The translations under genes and the position numbers were made by a program. Under the pieces are notes generated by a model. The model had not been told where the DNA came from. It searched no databases and saw only the letters and a program-made list of their open reading frames with translations. Below, one piece after another: positions 36,676-44,603 of a stretch of 64,000 nt of DNA (its first letter is position 1; the number at the start of each line of letters is the position of its first letter). The stretch is from Desulfobacteraceae bacterium. GTDB taxonomy: Bacteria; Desulfobacterota; Desulfobacteria; Desulfobacterales; JAABSP01. The DNA is taken from the NCBI GenBank assembly GCA_011390345.1, contig JAABSP010000004.1:37171-101170 (forward strand), written 5' to 3'.

Positions 36676-36957
36676 ATGAATATGAGCGCATTGAACCAGC
36701 GACATATCCGATGGCTCCATACGGAGATCGACCGATGGATCGCAGATGGCCTCCTTACACAGGAACAGGCCGCAGCCATCAGGGGGTCGATACCCCTCGG
36801 CCGGGGGATGTCGATCATCTGGATGTCGGGGAGGATTTTTGGCAGGGAAGCATTCGCTCCCGGGCGTTTCATGGTCGGGGAGCCATCGACTAGCCCTGGC
36901 AGCCCTGTTCCCTTCCCCTGCCCTCATCCGATCCTTTTCCGACATTCATCAATATAG
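36676..36957 (+). pseudogene. Truncated DUF2157-like gene start
   Basis: The plus strand encodes MNMSALNQRHIRWLHTEIDR then WIADGLLTQEQAAAIRGSI, which resembles the cytoplasmic start of DUF2157 membrane proteins (a Trp-rich helix then GLLTxEQAxxI). The expected membrane helices never appear: the frame runs on for a further non-conserved stretch and ends inside the 3' end of the facing radical SAM gene. It is probably a deletion remnant. The rest of 36494-36923 holds nothing else I can support. Confidence 0.45.
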
Positions 36958-38609
36958 TTTCGGGCATCCGGATCATCCCCGCAACACTCAAAATGGTTCA
37001 GCGCCTTTTGGAACTCGCCCATATTCATGAGGCTGACACCGGCTCCCATATGCAGCGGCAAATTGTCCGAAAACCGTTCATTGCCCCGGGAAAACCATTC
37101 CATAGCCTTTCCATGATCCCTTCTCTTCTGTGAGAGCAGCCCCAGCCCCAGATAGGCTCGGGGGTCATCGCCGTAGGTCAATGCCCGTTCGAAAAGTTCC
37201 GCTGCGATCCCGTCATGTCCGGAAACCTCATCTATCTCATAATCCCCGTGGCTGAAGGTCATGCCGAGCCGGGAGAAGAAATCGGCATGTCTGGGATAGA
37301 GGCGCTCGTCATCGATCAATTTCAGGGAACGGGCGAAATCGGGCAGAGAATCGTAGAAGCTCTCCCGAAGCTTTTTTCCAAAGGATAGAATCATCTCCTG
37401 GGTCAATTCCGGATCGACCTGGAAATAGAGTATGTCCTCGATGGGATTGAGCCAGATGTCATCGGTGATCCCGGCCTTTTTCTTATAGGTTTCGTAGAGG
37501 AGCGTACCGGGAAAGAGGGCGAGGATGTAGAAGATTACGCTCAGAGGCTGGATCGCCTTCATCAGCGCGATGGTCTCCTCGATGCTCTTCCATGTCTCTC
37601 CCGGAGATCCGTAGATAAAATAGGCTCTGGCCATGATCCCAAAGGACTGGGTGAGCCGGAAGGCTTTTTCGATCTGTTCGAAAGTGATGTTTTTTCCCAG
37701 CACATTCCGGATCTTTTCAGAGCCGCTCTCCACCCCGTAACTGATCTGCATGCAGCCGGCCCGGCGCATCCAGAAGAGCATCTCTTCATCCACATGGCTC
37801 ACCTTGGAGATCGCGGCCCAGGAGATGTCGAGGTTTCGGTCGATGATCTTTCGGCAGATCTCGATGACCCGGCGGGGCTGCATGGTAAAGATATCATCGG
37901 AGACATAGAAGTGGCTCACGCCTTTTCTGTGGAGCATCTCCATCTGATCCACAAAGTAGTCGGCCGAATGGAACCGCACCTTATTTTTCCAGAAATCCGG
38001 AGAGCCGCAGAAGGTGCAGCGGCTCGGACATCCCCTTGTCAAAGAGAGATGGGTATAGGTGAAATACTTTGCAGGATTGGGCGTTTCATCCGGTTCGGAG
38101 ATGAGATCGGCCTCGGGGCTGCATTCCGGCTCGCCATCTCTTCTGAAGGCGAGGCCGTCGATACCCTCAGGTATCCCCTCCCCTTCTCCTTTTCCCTCCT
38201 GAAGAAAACGGACAAGCTTCAGAAAACTTTTCTCCCCCTCTCCGAGGACAACATAATCGACTGTGGGAAAGTAGCTCAGGAAATGGAACCAGAGATAGGT
38301 GGCACTCACCCCGCCGAAGACGATCTTTACATTCTCATCGATCTCCTTTGCCACCTGCGCTATCTCGATGCCGCCCCAGCGATTGGCGTTCAAGATGGAA
38401 AAGCCGATGATGTCCGACTTCTCCTCCTTCAGGAGATCTTTGATCTTTTCCGGAGTTTGGGCCCATCCCTGGAGGTTCAGGATCTTTACATCACAGCCAT
38501 TCTCCTTTAAAATCGCGCCGATGGAATAGAGGCCCATCGGCACAACACTCACATCCTCGGTATGGATGCGATTCTCCAGACAGTAGGGATAGATCAGCAG
38601 TATCTTCAA
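36924..38609 (-). CDS. B12-binding radical SAM protein with TPR tail
   Basis: 561 residues. N-terminal cobalamin-binding domain (about 1-150), radical SAM core with CPSRCTFC (the Cx3Cx2C cluster), and a C-terminal tetratricopeptide region (about 450-560; AYLGLGLLSQKRRDHGKAMEWFSRGNE). This BchE-like class performs methylations or cyclisations on unreactive carbons. The start is TTG overlapping the uvsE stop (TTGA). A Gly/Glu-rich loop (EGKGEGEGIPEG) sits between the domains. The substrate is unknown. Confidence 0.88.
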   Translation of the reverse strand: MKILLIYPYCLENRIHTEDVSVVPMGLYSIGAILKENGCDVKILNLQGWAQTPEKIKDLLKEEKSDIIGFSILNANRWGGIEIAQVAKEIDENVKIVFGGVSATYLWFHFLSYFPTVDYVVLGEGEKSFLKLVRFLQEGKGEGEGIPEGIDGLAFRRDGEPECSPEADLISEPDETPNPAKYFTYTHLSLTRGCPSRCTFCGSPDFWKNKVRFHSADYFVDQMEMLHRKGVSHFYVSDDIFTMQPRRVIEICRKIIDRNLDISWAAISKVSHVDEEMLFWMRRAGCMQISYGVESGSEKIRNVLGKNITFEQIEKAFRLTQSFGIMARAYFIYGSPGETWKSIEETIALMKAIQPLSVIFYILALFPGTLLYETYKKKAGITDDIWLNPIEDILYFQVDPELTQEMILSFGKKLRESFYDSLPDFARSLKLIDDERLYPRHADFFSRLGMTFSHGDYEIDEVSGHDGIAAELFERALTYGDDPRAYLGLGLLSQKRRDHGKAMEWFSRGNERFSDNLPLHMGAGVSLMNMGEFQKALNHFECCGDDPDARNYIDECRKRIG

Positions 38610-39508
38610 AAAAGGCCTCTTAAATCCGGTATCTCGTTGTAGATCTTCAGCACCGACTGCTCCTTGTCCTTCACCTCGATCATCACATCGACCGCCAGAT
38701 CCCGGACGATTTCATAAAATGCTTTAAAAGCTTTCATGTCCACCGTCTCGGAATGAGCCCCCGCATGTTTGCCGGGCCACTGATCCGAATAGTGGAGTTT
38801 GGGCCTGCCGTCCTCAGCCTTCCAAGTCTCCATCGCTCGTTGGATGATCTTTTCAATCGGACTCTTTTCTGTAAAAGGATGGCATGAATGGTGAAAGATG
38901 TCAAATACGGCCGGGATGCCGAGATCGACCGCAATGGCATGGACATCGGCAGCGGTGTAGTTCTTCTCGTCGTTTTCCACGATCAGCCGCGTTTTCACCC
39001 GGTCCGGCAGCCGTTGGAAGTTCTCCTTGAACCGGCGGGCCGAAGCCGATTTATCGCCATAGACCCCGCCGATGTGCAGAACGATCTTATGGCTCATGTC
39101 ATGGGCCAGCGTATCCAGCAGCGCGGCGTGGTAGTCCAACTCCCGGATGCTGTTTTCCACCACCTTCTCCTTTGGGGAGTTGAGCACTGTGAACTGTCCA
39201 GGATGCATGGAAATCCGCATTCCGGTCAATCGGATCAGATTTCGAAGTTTTTGGAGTTCCGGCGCAAGGGCAGTCTCCCAATCCAGGTAAACGGATTCAT
39301 GGGAGGCAAAGGGGATGGTCTCAGAAGAGATGCGGAAGAGATGGATGGCATGATCCCTGTTCCACTCCAGAATCGCAGCCAGGCGGCCGAGATTCTCCCT
39401 GGCCAGCTCTTCTATCCGCTCCGGCGCGGCGTTTTTCAACCGGCAGGTGCGGTTGGGAGAGGGAAGAATTGTATTGATACAGGCATATCCGATACGGATC
39501 AGTCGCAT
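38606..39508 (-). CDS. uvsE: UV damage endonuclease
   Basis: 300 residues of the UVDE TIM-barrel family: RIGYACINTILPSPNRTCRLKN at the N-terminus, MHPGQFTVLNSP, HIGGVYGDKSAS, ENDEKNYTAADV and HHSCHPF supply the metal ligands. The enzyme nicks DNA 5' to cyclobutane dimers, 6-4 photoproducts and other distortions, starting alternative excision repair. Its stop overlaps the start of the radical SAM gene by four bases, so they form one transcript. No upstream partner is seen. Confidence 0.93.
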   Translation of the reverse strand: MRLIRIGYACINTILPSPNRTCRLKNAAPERIEELARENLGRLAAILEWNRDHAIHLFRISSETIPFASHESVYLDWETALAPELQKLRNLIRLTGMRISMHPGQFTVLNSPKEKVVENSIRELDYHAALLDTLAHDMSHKIVLHIGGVYGDKSASARRFKENFQRLPDRVKTRLIVENDEKNYTAADVHAIAVDLGIPAVFDIFHHSCHPFTEKSPIEKIIQRAMETWKAEDGRPKLHYSDQWPGKHAGAHSETVDMKAFKAFYEIVRDLAVDVMIEVKDKEQSVLKIYNEIPDLRGLF

Positions 39509-39593
39509 CCTTCCATCCGCCCTTCTTCCTTCAGTATCTGTTTGATCATCACCGTCTCCTTTTGATTATCCATTTCCCGAAGAATGAGAGCGT

Positions 39594-40219
39594 TCAGATC
39601 GCCCCCCTGAATTTCCTCCCTTTATGCCGCCTCTTCGAGCTGATCGGTTGCCATTTCATCGACCTCCCCCCTTTTCTTGACATGGCATCCCCCAGCTCTG
39701 ACATTCCCCACTTGATCGGATCGTTCAAAATCTGGTACAGTGGAGTATGTCTGGCTTCCGGGATGAGATTTTCAATGGGCGCCTTGCCGGTCTTAGCCTG
39801 CCGGGTGAAGAGGTAGCCGACCAGGAACACGATCAGGCCGAGCTTCGCACTCACTAGCCGCGAGTCTTATAGAACCGCTGATATGCCCTGAAGAACCTTT
39901 CGATTGGGTTGGTTGTGTCGGATGTGGAGGCTGTCGGATTCTCTCCCACCACATCCCCTGCAGCCTCTACGACTGCGTTGTCGATTTTGCGCTTCCGGGT
40001 CAGAAAATCGAATACGTCGCCGCCGCGCTTTTCATATTCACTCCAGTAGTTATGCACATTGCGGCGGTCCGAATAGCCGAATGCTTCCGCTATATTCTGA
40101 TAGGTGAACAGGGGGACATCGGTGTCCTGAGGTGTACCTCATTGCCGATCTCTTCGATGATCTCACACCGGGTTCCAAAGGGCGAGGCGACCCGATTCTG
40201 GATGGGTTTTCTCCTCCTT
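39594..40219 (-). pseudogene. Degenerate transposase-like gene
   Basis: A good AAGGAGGAG (40211-40219) precedes a codon ATC (40201-40203) where an ATG is expected. From it runs QNRVASPFGTRCEIIEEIGN then EVHLRTP. After a frameshift near 40122 the sequence continues DVPLFTYQNIAEAFGYSDRR then NVHNYWSEYEKRGGD and FDFLTRKRKIDNAVVEA, then a stop (39854-39856) and a further open piece. The FTYxxIAxAFGYxDRRNVxNYW block is known to me from transposase N-termini of uncatalogued insertion sequences. No terminal inverted repeats could be found. It accounts for most of 39510-40260. Confidence 0.6.
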
Positions 40220-40386
40220 GATGATTGCGGACAATCCTTTGGAGCGAATCGAGGATAATAAAACTGCAGATACTACAGTCCAATCATATCTGATGCGGCC
40301 AAAAACATCAAACAATAATCCTTTTCTCCCCTTCGGGTCCCTTATGTCCTTTCCGTTCTTTGGGTCCCTTTCTCTATTTTTCCCAT

Positions 40387-40430
40387 AAAAAAAGGGTTTT
40401 GGCTTTTTTTACTGAAAAGCCAAAACCCTT
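40387..40430 (-). terminator. Terminator of the pgsA-tRNA operon
   Basis: On the minus strand AAGGGTTTTGGCTTTT pairs with AAAAGCCAAAACCCTT and a T-run follows, 20 bp past tRNA-Cys. Confidence 0.9.
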
Positions 40431-40447
40431 TGGAATCCTCACAAGCT

Positions 40448-40522
40448 TGGAGGCGGCAACCGGATTTGAACCGGTGAATAACGGTTTTGCAGACCGTTGC
40501 CTTACCACTTGGCTATGCCGCC
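40448..40522 (-). tRNA. tRNA-Cys (GCA)
   Basis: 75 nt with encoded CCA. Acceptor GGCGGCA/TGCCGCC, anticodon stem ACGGT/ACCGT with loop CTGCAAA (anticodon GCA), T-loop GGTTCAAATCC. Seven bases separate it from tRNA-Gly. Confidence 0.95.
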
Positions 40523-40529
40523 AAAAAAA

Positions 40530-40604
<75 letters not shown>

Positions 40605-40658
40605 TCAGTCAAGAAATGATTTATACCCAATCCCGTCAGGGAAGTCAAGCAAAAAAAA

Positions 40659-41225
40659 TCATCCCTGAAGAAGTTTTCGAAACCGGACGAAATAGTCGAT
40701 CCCGGACCAGAGCGTCAGCCCCAGCGCGCCCCAGAGAAAAAACATCCCAATGGCATGGAGATCGATTGTAAAATAGGGATAATGGAAGAGCAGCGGGATG
40801 ATGGCCGCGATCTGAAAACCGGTCTTGTATTTACCCAGCCAGGAGGCCGAGGTATCCTCCCCCTCTCCGGCCACCACCCCCCGCAGGCCCGTGATCGCGA
40901 TCTCCCGGCCCACGATGATGCAGACCATCCAAGCCGGTATCCAGCCGTGGGAGGTGAGCATAATCAGCGAGGAGATCACCAGCAGTTTGTCGGCCAGGGG
41001 GTCCAGCATCTTTCCGAGGTTGGAGACCAGCCCCAGACTGCGGGCGAAATAGCCGTCCAAATAGTCGGTGATGGCCGCGGCGCTGAAGAGCAGGGCCGCG
41101 GCAGCAGTGGAGATCCGCGTCGGATAGAGCAGCAGAATCACGATTCCCGGGGCCGCGAATATACGAAAGAGCGTCAGGGAATTGGGATTGCTGAGGGCTG
41201 CGGTGATTTTTGAACCCAGGGCCAT
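40659..41225 (-). CDS. pgsA: CDP-diacylglycerol-glycerol-3-phosphate 3-phosphatidyltransferase
   Basis: 188 residues with several membrane helices and the CDP-alcohol phosphotransferase motif DYLDGYFARSLGLVSNLGKMLDPLADK. It makes phosphatidylglycerol phosphate at the inner membrane. It is followed by tRNA-Gly and tRNA-Cys and preceded by the transaldolase gene, all on the minus strand. Confidence 0.95.
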   Translation of the reverse strand: MALGSKITAALSNPNSLTLFRIFAAPGIVILLLYPTRISTAAAALLFSAAAITDYLDGYFARSLGLVSNLGKMLDPLADKLLVISSLIMLTSHGWIPAWMVCIIVGREIAITGLRGVVAGEGEDTSASWLGKYKTGFQIAAIIPLLFHYPYFTIDLHAIGMFFLWGALGLTLWSGIDYFVRFRKLLQG

Positions 41226-41251
41226 AGGTTTTGGTGTCGGTCCTTTATCCG

Positions 41252-41896
41252 CTATTTCTTTCCCTTGTTCCAGTCATCCAGAAAAGACTGGATGCCCTTG
41301 TCCGTCAGGGGATGGGCCGCAAGCTTCGAGAGAACACTAAAAGGTATGGTGGCCACATGCGCGCCCATCATCGCGGACTCCAGCACATGGAGCGGATTGC
41401 GGATGCTGGCCACGATCACCTCGGTCTCGAAATCATAGTTGGTGTAGATCTCCAGGATCTGCTGCACCAGAAACATCCCCTCCTGGGAGAGGTCGTCGAG
41501 CCGTCCCACAAAGGGGCTGACATAGGTGGCCCCGGCCTTTGCCGCCATCAGGGCCTGCAGCGGTGAAAAGACTAAGGTGACATTGGTCTTGATATCCTCT
41601 TCAGAGAGCTGGCGAACCGCCTTCAGGCCGTCGATGGTCATGGGGATCTTGACCACGATGTTCTCGTTGATTTTGGCCAGCTCCCGGGCCTCGGCCAGCA
41701 TACCCTGCGCGTCCAGCGAGATCACCTCAGCGCTGATGGGGCCGCAGACGATCTCGCAGATCTCCCGGATGATCTCCTCGAAATCCCGGCCCTCTTTAGC
41801 AATAAGAGAGGGATTGGTGGTCACGCCGTCCACCATTCCCATCTCATGGGCTTCTCTGATATGGTCGATATTTGCTGTGTCGATGAAAAACTTCAT
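41252..41896 (-). CDS. Transaldolase / fructose-6-phosphate aldolase family
   Basis: 214 residues, the short (TalC/FSA) class. [32 protein letters not shown] is diagnostic, the Schiff-base Lys is in NIVVKIPMT, and PFVGRLDD follows. It transfers a dihydroxyacetone unit between sugar phosphates in the non-oxidative pentose phosphate pathway, or cleaves fructose 6-phosphate. Only an assay separates these. An 18-bp repeat array separates it from the YHS gene upstream. Confidence 0.92.
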   Translation of the reverse strand: MKFFIDTANIDHIREAHEMGMVDGVTTNPSLIAKEGRDFEEIIREICEIVCGPISAEVISLDAQGMLAEARELAKINENIVVKIPMTIDGLKAVRQLSEEDIKTNVTLVFSPLQALMAAKAGATYVSPFVGRLDDLSQEGMFLVQQILEIYTNYDFETEVIVASIRNPLHVLESAMMGAHVATIPFSVLSKLAAHPLTDKGIQSFLDDWNKGKK

Positions 41897-41944
41897 GAAA
41901 ACGATCTTCCTCCGTTAAAAAATATAAAAATGATATTGAAAAAC

Positions 41945-42124
41945 GATCTATCTCTTTACCTTGATCTATCTCTTTACCTTGATCTATCTCTTTACCTTGA
42001 TCTATCTCTTTACCTTGATCTATCTCTTTACCTTGATCTATCTCTTTACCTTGATCTATCTCTTTACCTTGATCTATCTCTTTACCTTGATCTATGTCTT
42101 TACCTTGATCTATGTCTTTTCCTT
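41945..42124. repeat. Ten-copy 18-bp tandem array
   Basis: Ten uninterrupted 18-bp units of GATCTATCTCTTTACCTT. Units 1-8 are identical; unit 9 has GATCTATG, and unit 10 has GATCTATG and TTTTCC. The diverged end abuts the stop codon of the YHS gene, whose own last codons resemble a unit, so the array seems to have grown outward from there. No spacers, hence not CRISPR. Confidence 0.97.
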
Positions 42125-42352
42125 GAGCGCTACATACCTGTCCCGACACCGGGTGCTGCAGAAATAGAGATCCTCTCCGCCCCTGCGCAGATAGATCCCC
42201 TCCCGCTGCGGGATATAGAGATTGCAGCAGGGGTCTTTGACCATGAGATCATCCGCACGCTCCTCTTCCGCATCCGAATGGGGGAGAAAGAGGCTTTTTA
42301 CAATTCTGGAGGCCACGTAGATAACTCCCAGCAGCATGATCAATCGGATCAC
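42110..42352 (-). CDS. Small YHS/PP0621-like protein
   Basis: 80 residues from the GTG at 42352, which overlaps the folK stop (GTGA). An N-terminal membrane helix (VIRLIMLLGVIYVASRIVKS) precedes a small Cys domain: DLMVKDPCCNLYIP and LYFCSTRCRDRYVAL, the YHS-like metal-binding pattern. It is membrane-anchored with the domain probably in the cytoplasm. Its stop codon lies in the first unit of the 18-bp array. Confidence 0.8.
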   Translation of the reverse strand: MIRLIMLLGVIYVASRIVKSLFLPHSDAEEERADDLMVKDPCCNLYIPQREGIYLRRGGEDLYFCSTRCRDRYVALKEKT

Positions 42353-42873
42353 AGCGGCAGAACCTCCTGGTATCCCGGCTGATCTTCCAAAGTTTTTTCT
42401 ATAAGATCCTCCAGCATCTCCTGAACGCTCTTTCCGATGACCGGATGCACCAGATCCGGATCGATGTCGCACAGGGGCTGAAGAACGAAGCGGCGCTGAT
42501 CCATCCTCGGGTGCGGCAGGGTCAGCTTAGGGGTATTGAAGACCTCTTCTTCATAAAAGATGATATCGAGATCGAGTACCCGGGGGCCGAACCGAACCGT
42601 CGGCTTCCGGCCCATCTCCTTTTCAATGGACTTCAGCAGCGCCAGAAGCGCAAATGGATCGAGATCGGTCTCGATCCTTGCAACACCGTTCACGAACCAT
42701 TCCTGATCCGTGTAATCGACCGGCGCTGTCTTATAGAACGGAGAGACCGTAAGTATCCGGCAAAAACCCCCGGCCTCCATTGCGGCAAACCCTTTTTGAC
42801 AATACATCCGGCTGTCGCCGATGTTGGAGCCCGCGCAGATCCAGGCTTTTGTACCTCTACCAGTTCCAGGCAT
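42349..42873 (-). CDS. folK: 2-amino-4-hydroxy-6-hydroxymethyldihydropteridine pyrophosphokinase
   Basis: 174 residues. GSNIGDSRMY, VSPFYKTAPVDYTDQEWFVNGV, RFGPRVLDLDIIFY and LPHPRMDQRRFVLQPLCDIDPD are diagnostic. It transfers pyrophosphate from ATP in folate synthesis. It overlaps the end of dapF by 17 bp and the next gene by four, within one transcript. Confidence 0.95.
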   Translation of the reverse strand: MPGTGRGTKAWICAGSNIGDSRMYCQKGFAAMEAGGFCRILTVSPFYKTAPVDYTDQEWFVNGVARIETDLDPFALLALLKSIEKEMGRKPTVRFGPRVLDLDIIFYEEEVFNTPKLTLPHPRMDQRRFVLQPLCDIDPDLVHPVIGKSVQEMLEDLIEKTLEDQPGYQEVLPL

Positions 42874-43687
42874 CCGCGGTCAATTCTCCGGTATAGATGA
42901 GTCTTGCATCCCCTTCCATGAGGATATCGAAAAACCGATCATTCTCCTGTCGGAAATGGAAAGTGAGCCATCGGCCGCTCCGGGTCTTCACCTTTATCGG
43001 CGTTTCCCATCCCGCTTCCAGAGCCATGACAATGGCTGCGGCCAGAGAGCCTGTCCCGCAGGCCAGGGTTTCGGCCTCCACCCCCCGCTCGTAGGTGCGG
43101 TTGATGAGGGTCCGATCCGCGCCGACCCCAATGAAGTTGACATTGGTTCCGGCCGGGGAAAACATTTTGTGGAACCGGATCTCCCTTCCCAGCCCTTCCA
43201 CATCGACCCCTTCGATATCATCGACCTGCAGCACCAGATGGGGAACCCCGGTGTTGAGGCTACAGCCGGTGAGGCTCTTTTTGCCTGCGGTAATGGAGAT
43301 ATTCCGTTGAATCGCTTTGGGTTCGGGCATCTCGAGCAGCGCCCCTTCTCCGTCGATCTCCGCGCGGATCACCCCGGCCTCGGTCTCAAAGGCCATCTTT
43401 GCACCCGCGATCCGGTTCAAATAGGCAAACCGGGCCGCGCAACGTGCGCCATTGCCGCACATCTCCGCAAGAGTGCCGTCCGCATTGAAGAAGCGCCATC
43501 TGAAATCGACGCGGTTCATAGACGGCTCGATAAGGATCAACCCATCCGCACCCACAGACATCTTTCGGGCGCAGACGCGTCTGACAAAGCCACTCAGCCC
43601 CGCTTGGGGCACAACGGCTGCGCGGTTGTCGATGATGATGAAGTCGTTGCCGCAGCCGCTCAATTTTGAAAAACGAATCGGTTCCAT
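42857..43687 (-). CDS. dapF: Diaminopimelate epimerase
   Basis: 276 residues. The two catalytic Cys are in MCGNGARCAARF and LACGTGSLAAA. N-terminal SKLSGCGNDFIIIDNR is typical. It interconverts LL- and meso-diaminopimelate for lysine and peptidoglycan. It is the first gene of the dapF-folK-YHS-transaldolase-pgsA series. Confidence 0.97.
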   Translation of the reverse strand: MEPIRFSKLSGCGNDFIIIDNRAAVVPQAGLSGFVRRVCARKMSVGADGLILIEPSMNRVDFRWRFFNADGTLAEMCGNGARCAARFAYLNRIAGAKMAFETEAGVIRAEIDGEGALLEMPEPKAIQRNISITAGKKSLTGCSLNTGVPHLVLQVDDIEGVDVEGLGREIRFHKMFSPAGTNVNFIGVGADRTLINRTYERGVEAETLACGTGSLAAAIVMALEAGWETPIKVKTRSGRWLTFHFRQENDRFFDILMEGDARLIYTGELTADAWNW

Positions 43688-43719
43688 CTCCTTTTCTCCG
43701 CAACTCTTAAAAACTAACT

Positions 43720-43747
43720 AATATATCCGACTCAAAGCCGGAGTCAA
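43720..43747 (-). promoter_or_regulatory. Putative dapF promoter
   Basis: On the minus strand TTGACT, 16 bp, TATATT, 33 bp before the dapF start. Confidence 0.5.
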
Positions 43748-43934
43748 TCGGTTTTTTTATTTTTGTCATACAGTAGATGCCTATACGGTCCTTTTGAAAG
43801 GAAAATACAGGATTACCCTACTATCGAAAAACCGGCTGATATTTTAATATATTTTAAATTATTACCCAATTTTCCAAGGTTTAAAAGACCCATCACACCT
43901 GCTTACCCATACCAAACAGTACAGAGGAGGGGCA

Positions 43935-44603
43935 ATGAAATCCAAAGATCCGGCCAAACATACCCATGCCCGGGGTTCGTGTGAATGCCGAAAGGGGATC
44001 ACGCGCCGCGGCTTTATGACCAGGCTCGGCGTCGGCGCCGCGGGAGTGGCCGCATCGGGTGCGCTTTTCCCGCAAACCGCAGCAGCCAAGGAGATGGAGA
44101 TGATCAAAGCCGGCGACATGGCCAAAATCACCCTTCGGGTCAATGGTCGGGAGCATACCCTGCTGGCAGAGCCCCGATGGACCCTCCTCTATGTGATCCG
44201 GGAGAAGCTGGGGCTGACCGGCAGCAAGATCGGATGCGAGCGGGGGGAGTGCGGCGCCTGCACGGTACTCATCGACAATATCCCCCGATACGCCTGCATG
44301 ACCCTGGCCGTGGAGGCCCGGGGCGCGGAGATCACGACCGTGGAAGGGCTCATGGAGGGCGAGGATCTGGGCCCGGTTCAGCAGGCATTTTTAGAAGAGG
44401 ATGCGTTCCAGTGCGGCTACTGCACCCCGGGGCAGGTCGTCGCGGCCGAGGGGCATCTGCGGGCCGATCCGGATCCGACCGATGATGAGGTTCTGCGGGG
44501 AATGAGCGGCAATCTCTGCCGGTGCGGAGCCTATCCGCACATCTTCAAGGCGGTACGATCCGCAGCCGAAAAGCGAAGACGCGGCAAGGGAGGTGAAGGA
44601 TGA
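43935..44603 (+). CDS. Xanthine-dehydrogenase-family 2Fe-2S subunit with Tat signal
   Basis: 222 residues. A twin-arginine signal (Arg24-Arg25 in ITRRGFMTRLGVGAAG) sends it, and probably its bound partners, to the periplasm. Two 2Fe-2S clusters follow: a plant-type one (GCERGECGACTVLIDN...ACMTLA) and a helical one (CGYCTPGQVVAAEGHL, GNLCRCGAY). This resembles PaoA of the periplasmic aldehyde oxidoreductase PaoABC. It overlaps the large subunit by four bases. Confidence 0.93.
   Translation: MKSKDPAKHTHARGSCECRKGITRRGFMTRLGVGAAGVAASGALFPQTAAAKEMEMIKAGDMAKITLRVNGREHTLLAEPRWTLLYVIREKLGLTGSKIGCERGECGACTVLIDNIPRYACMTLAVEARGAEITTVEGLMEGEDLGPVQQAFLEEDAFQCGYCTPGQVVAAEGHLRADPDPTDDEVLRGMSGNLCRCGAYPHIFKAVRSAAEKRRRGKGGEG

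Noticed and set aside
41945..42124. CRISPR array
   Set aside because: Units are contiguous, with no spacers and no cas genes nearby.
41846..42382. Coding frame of repeated LSLYLD on the plus strand and of KEIDQG on the minus strand
   Set aside because: They exist only because the 18-bp repeat has no stops in those frames. No ribosome-binding site or conserved flank.
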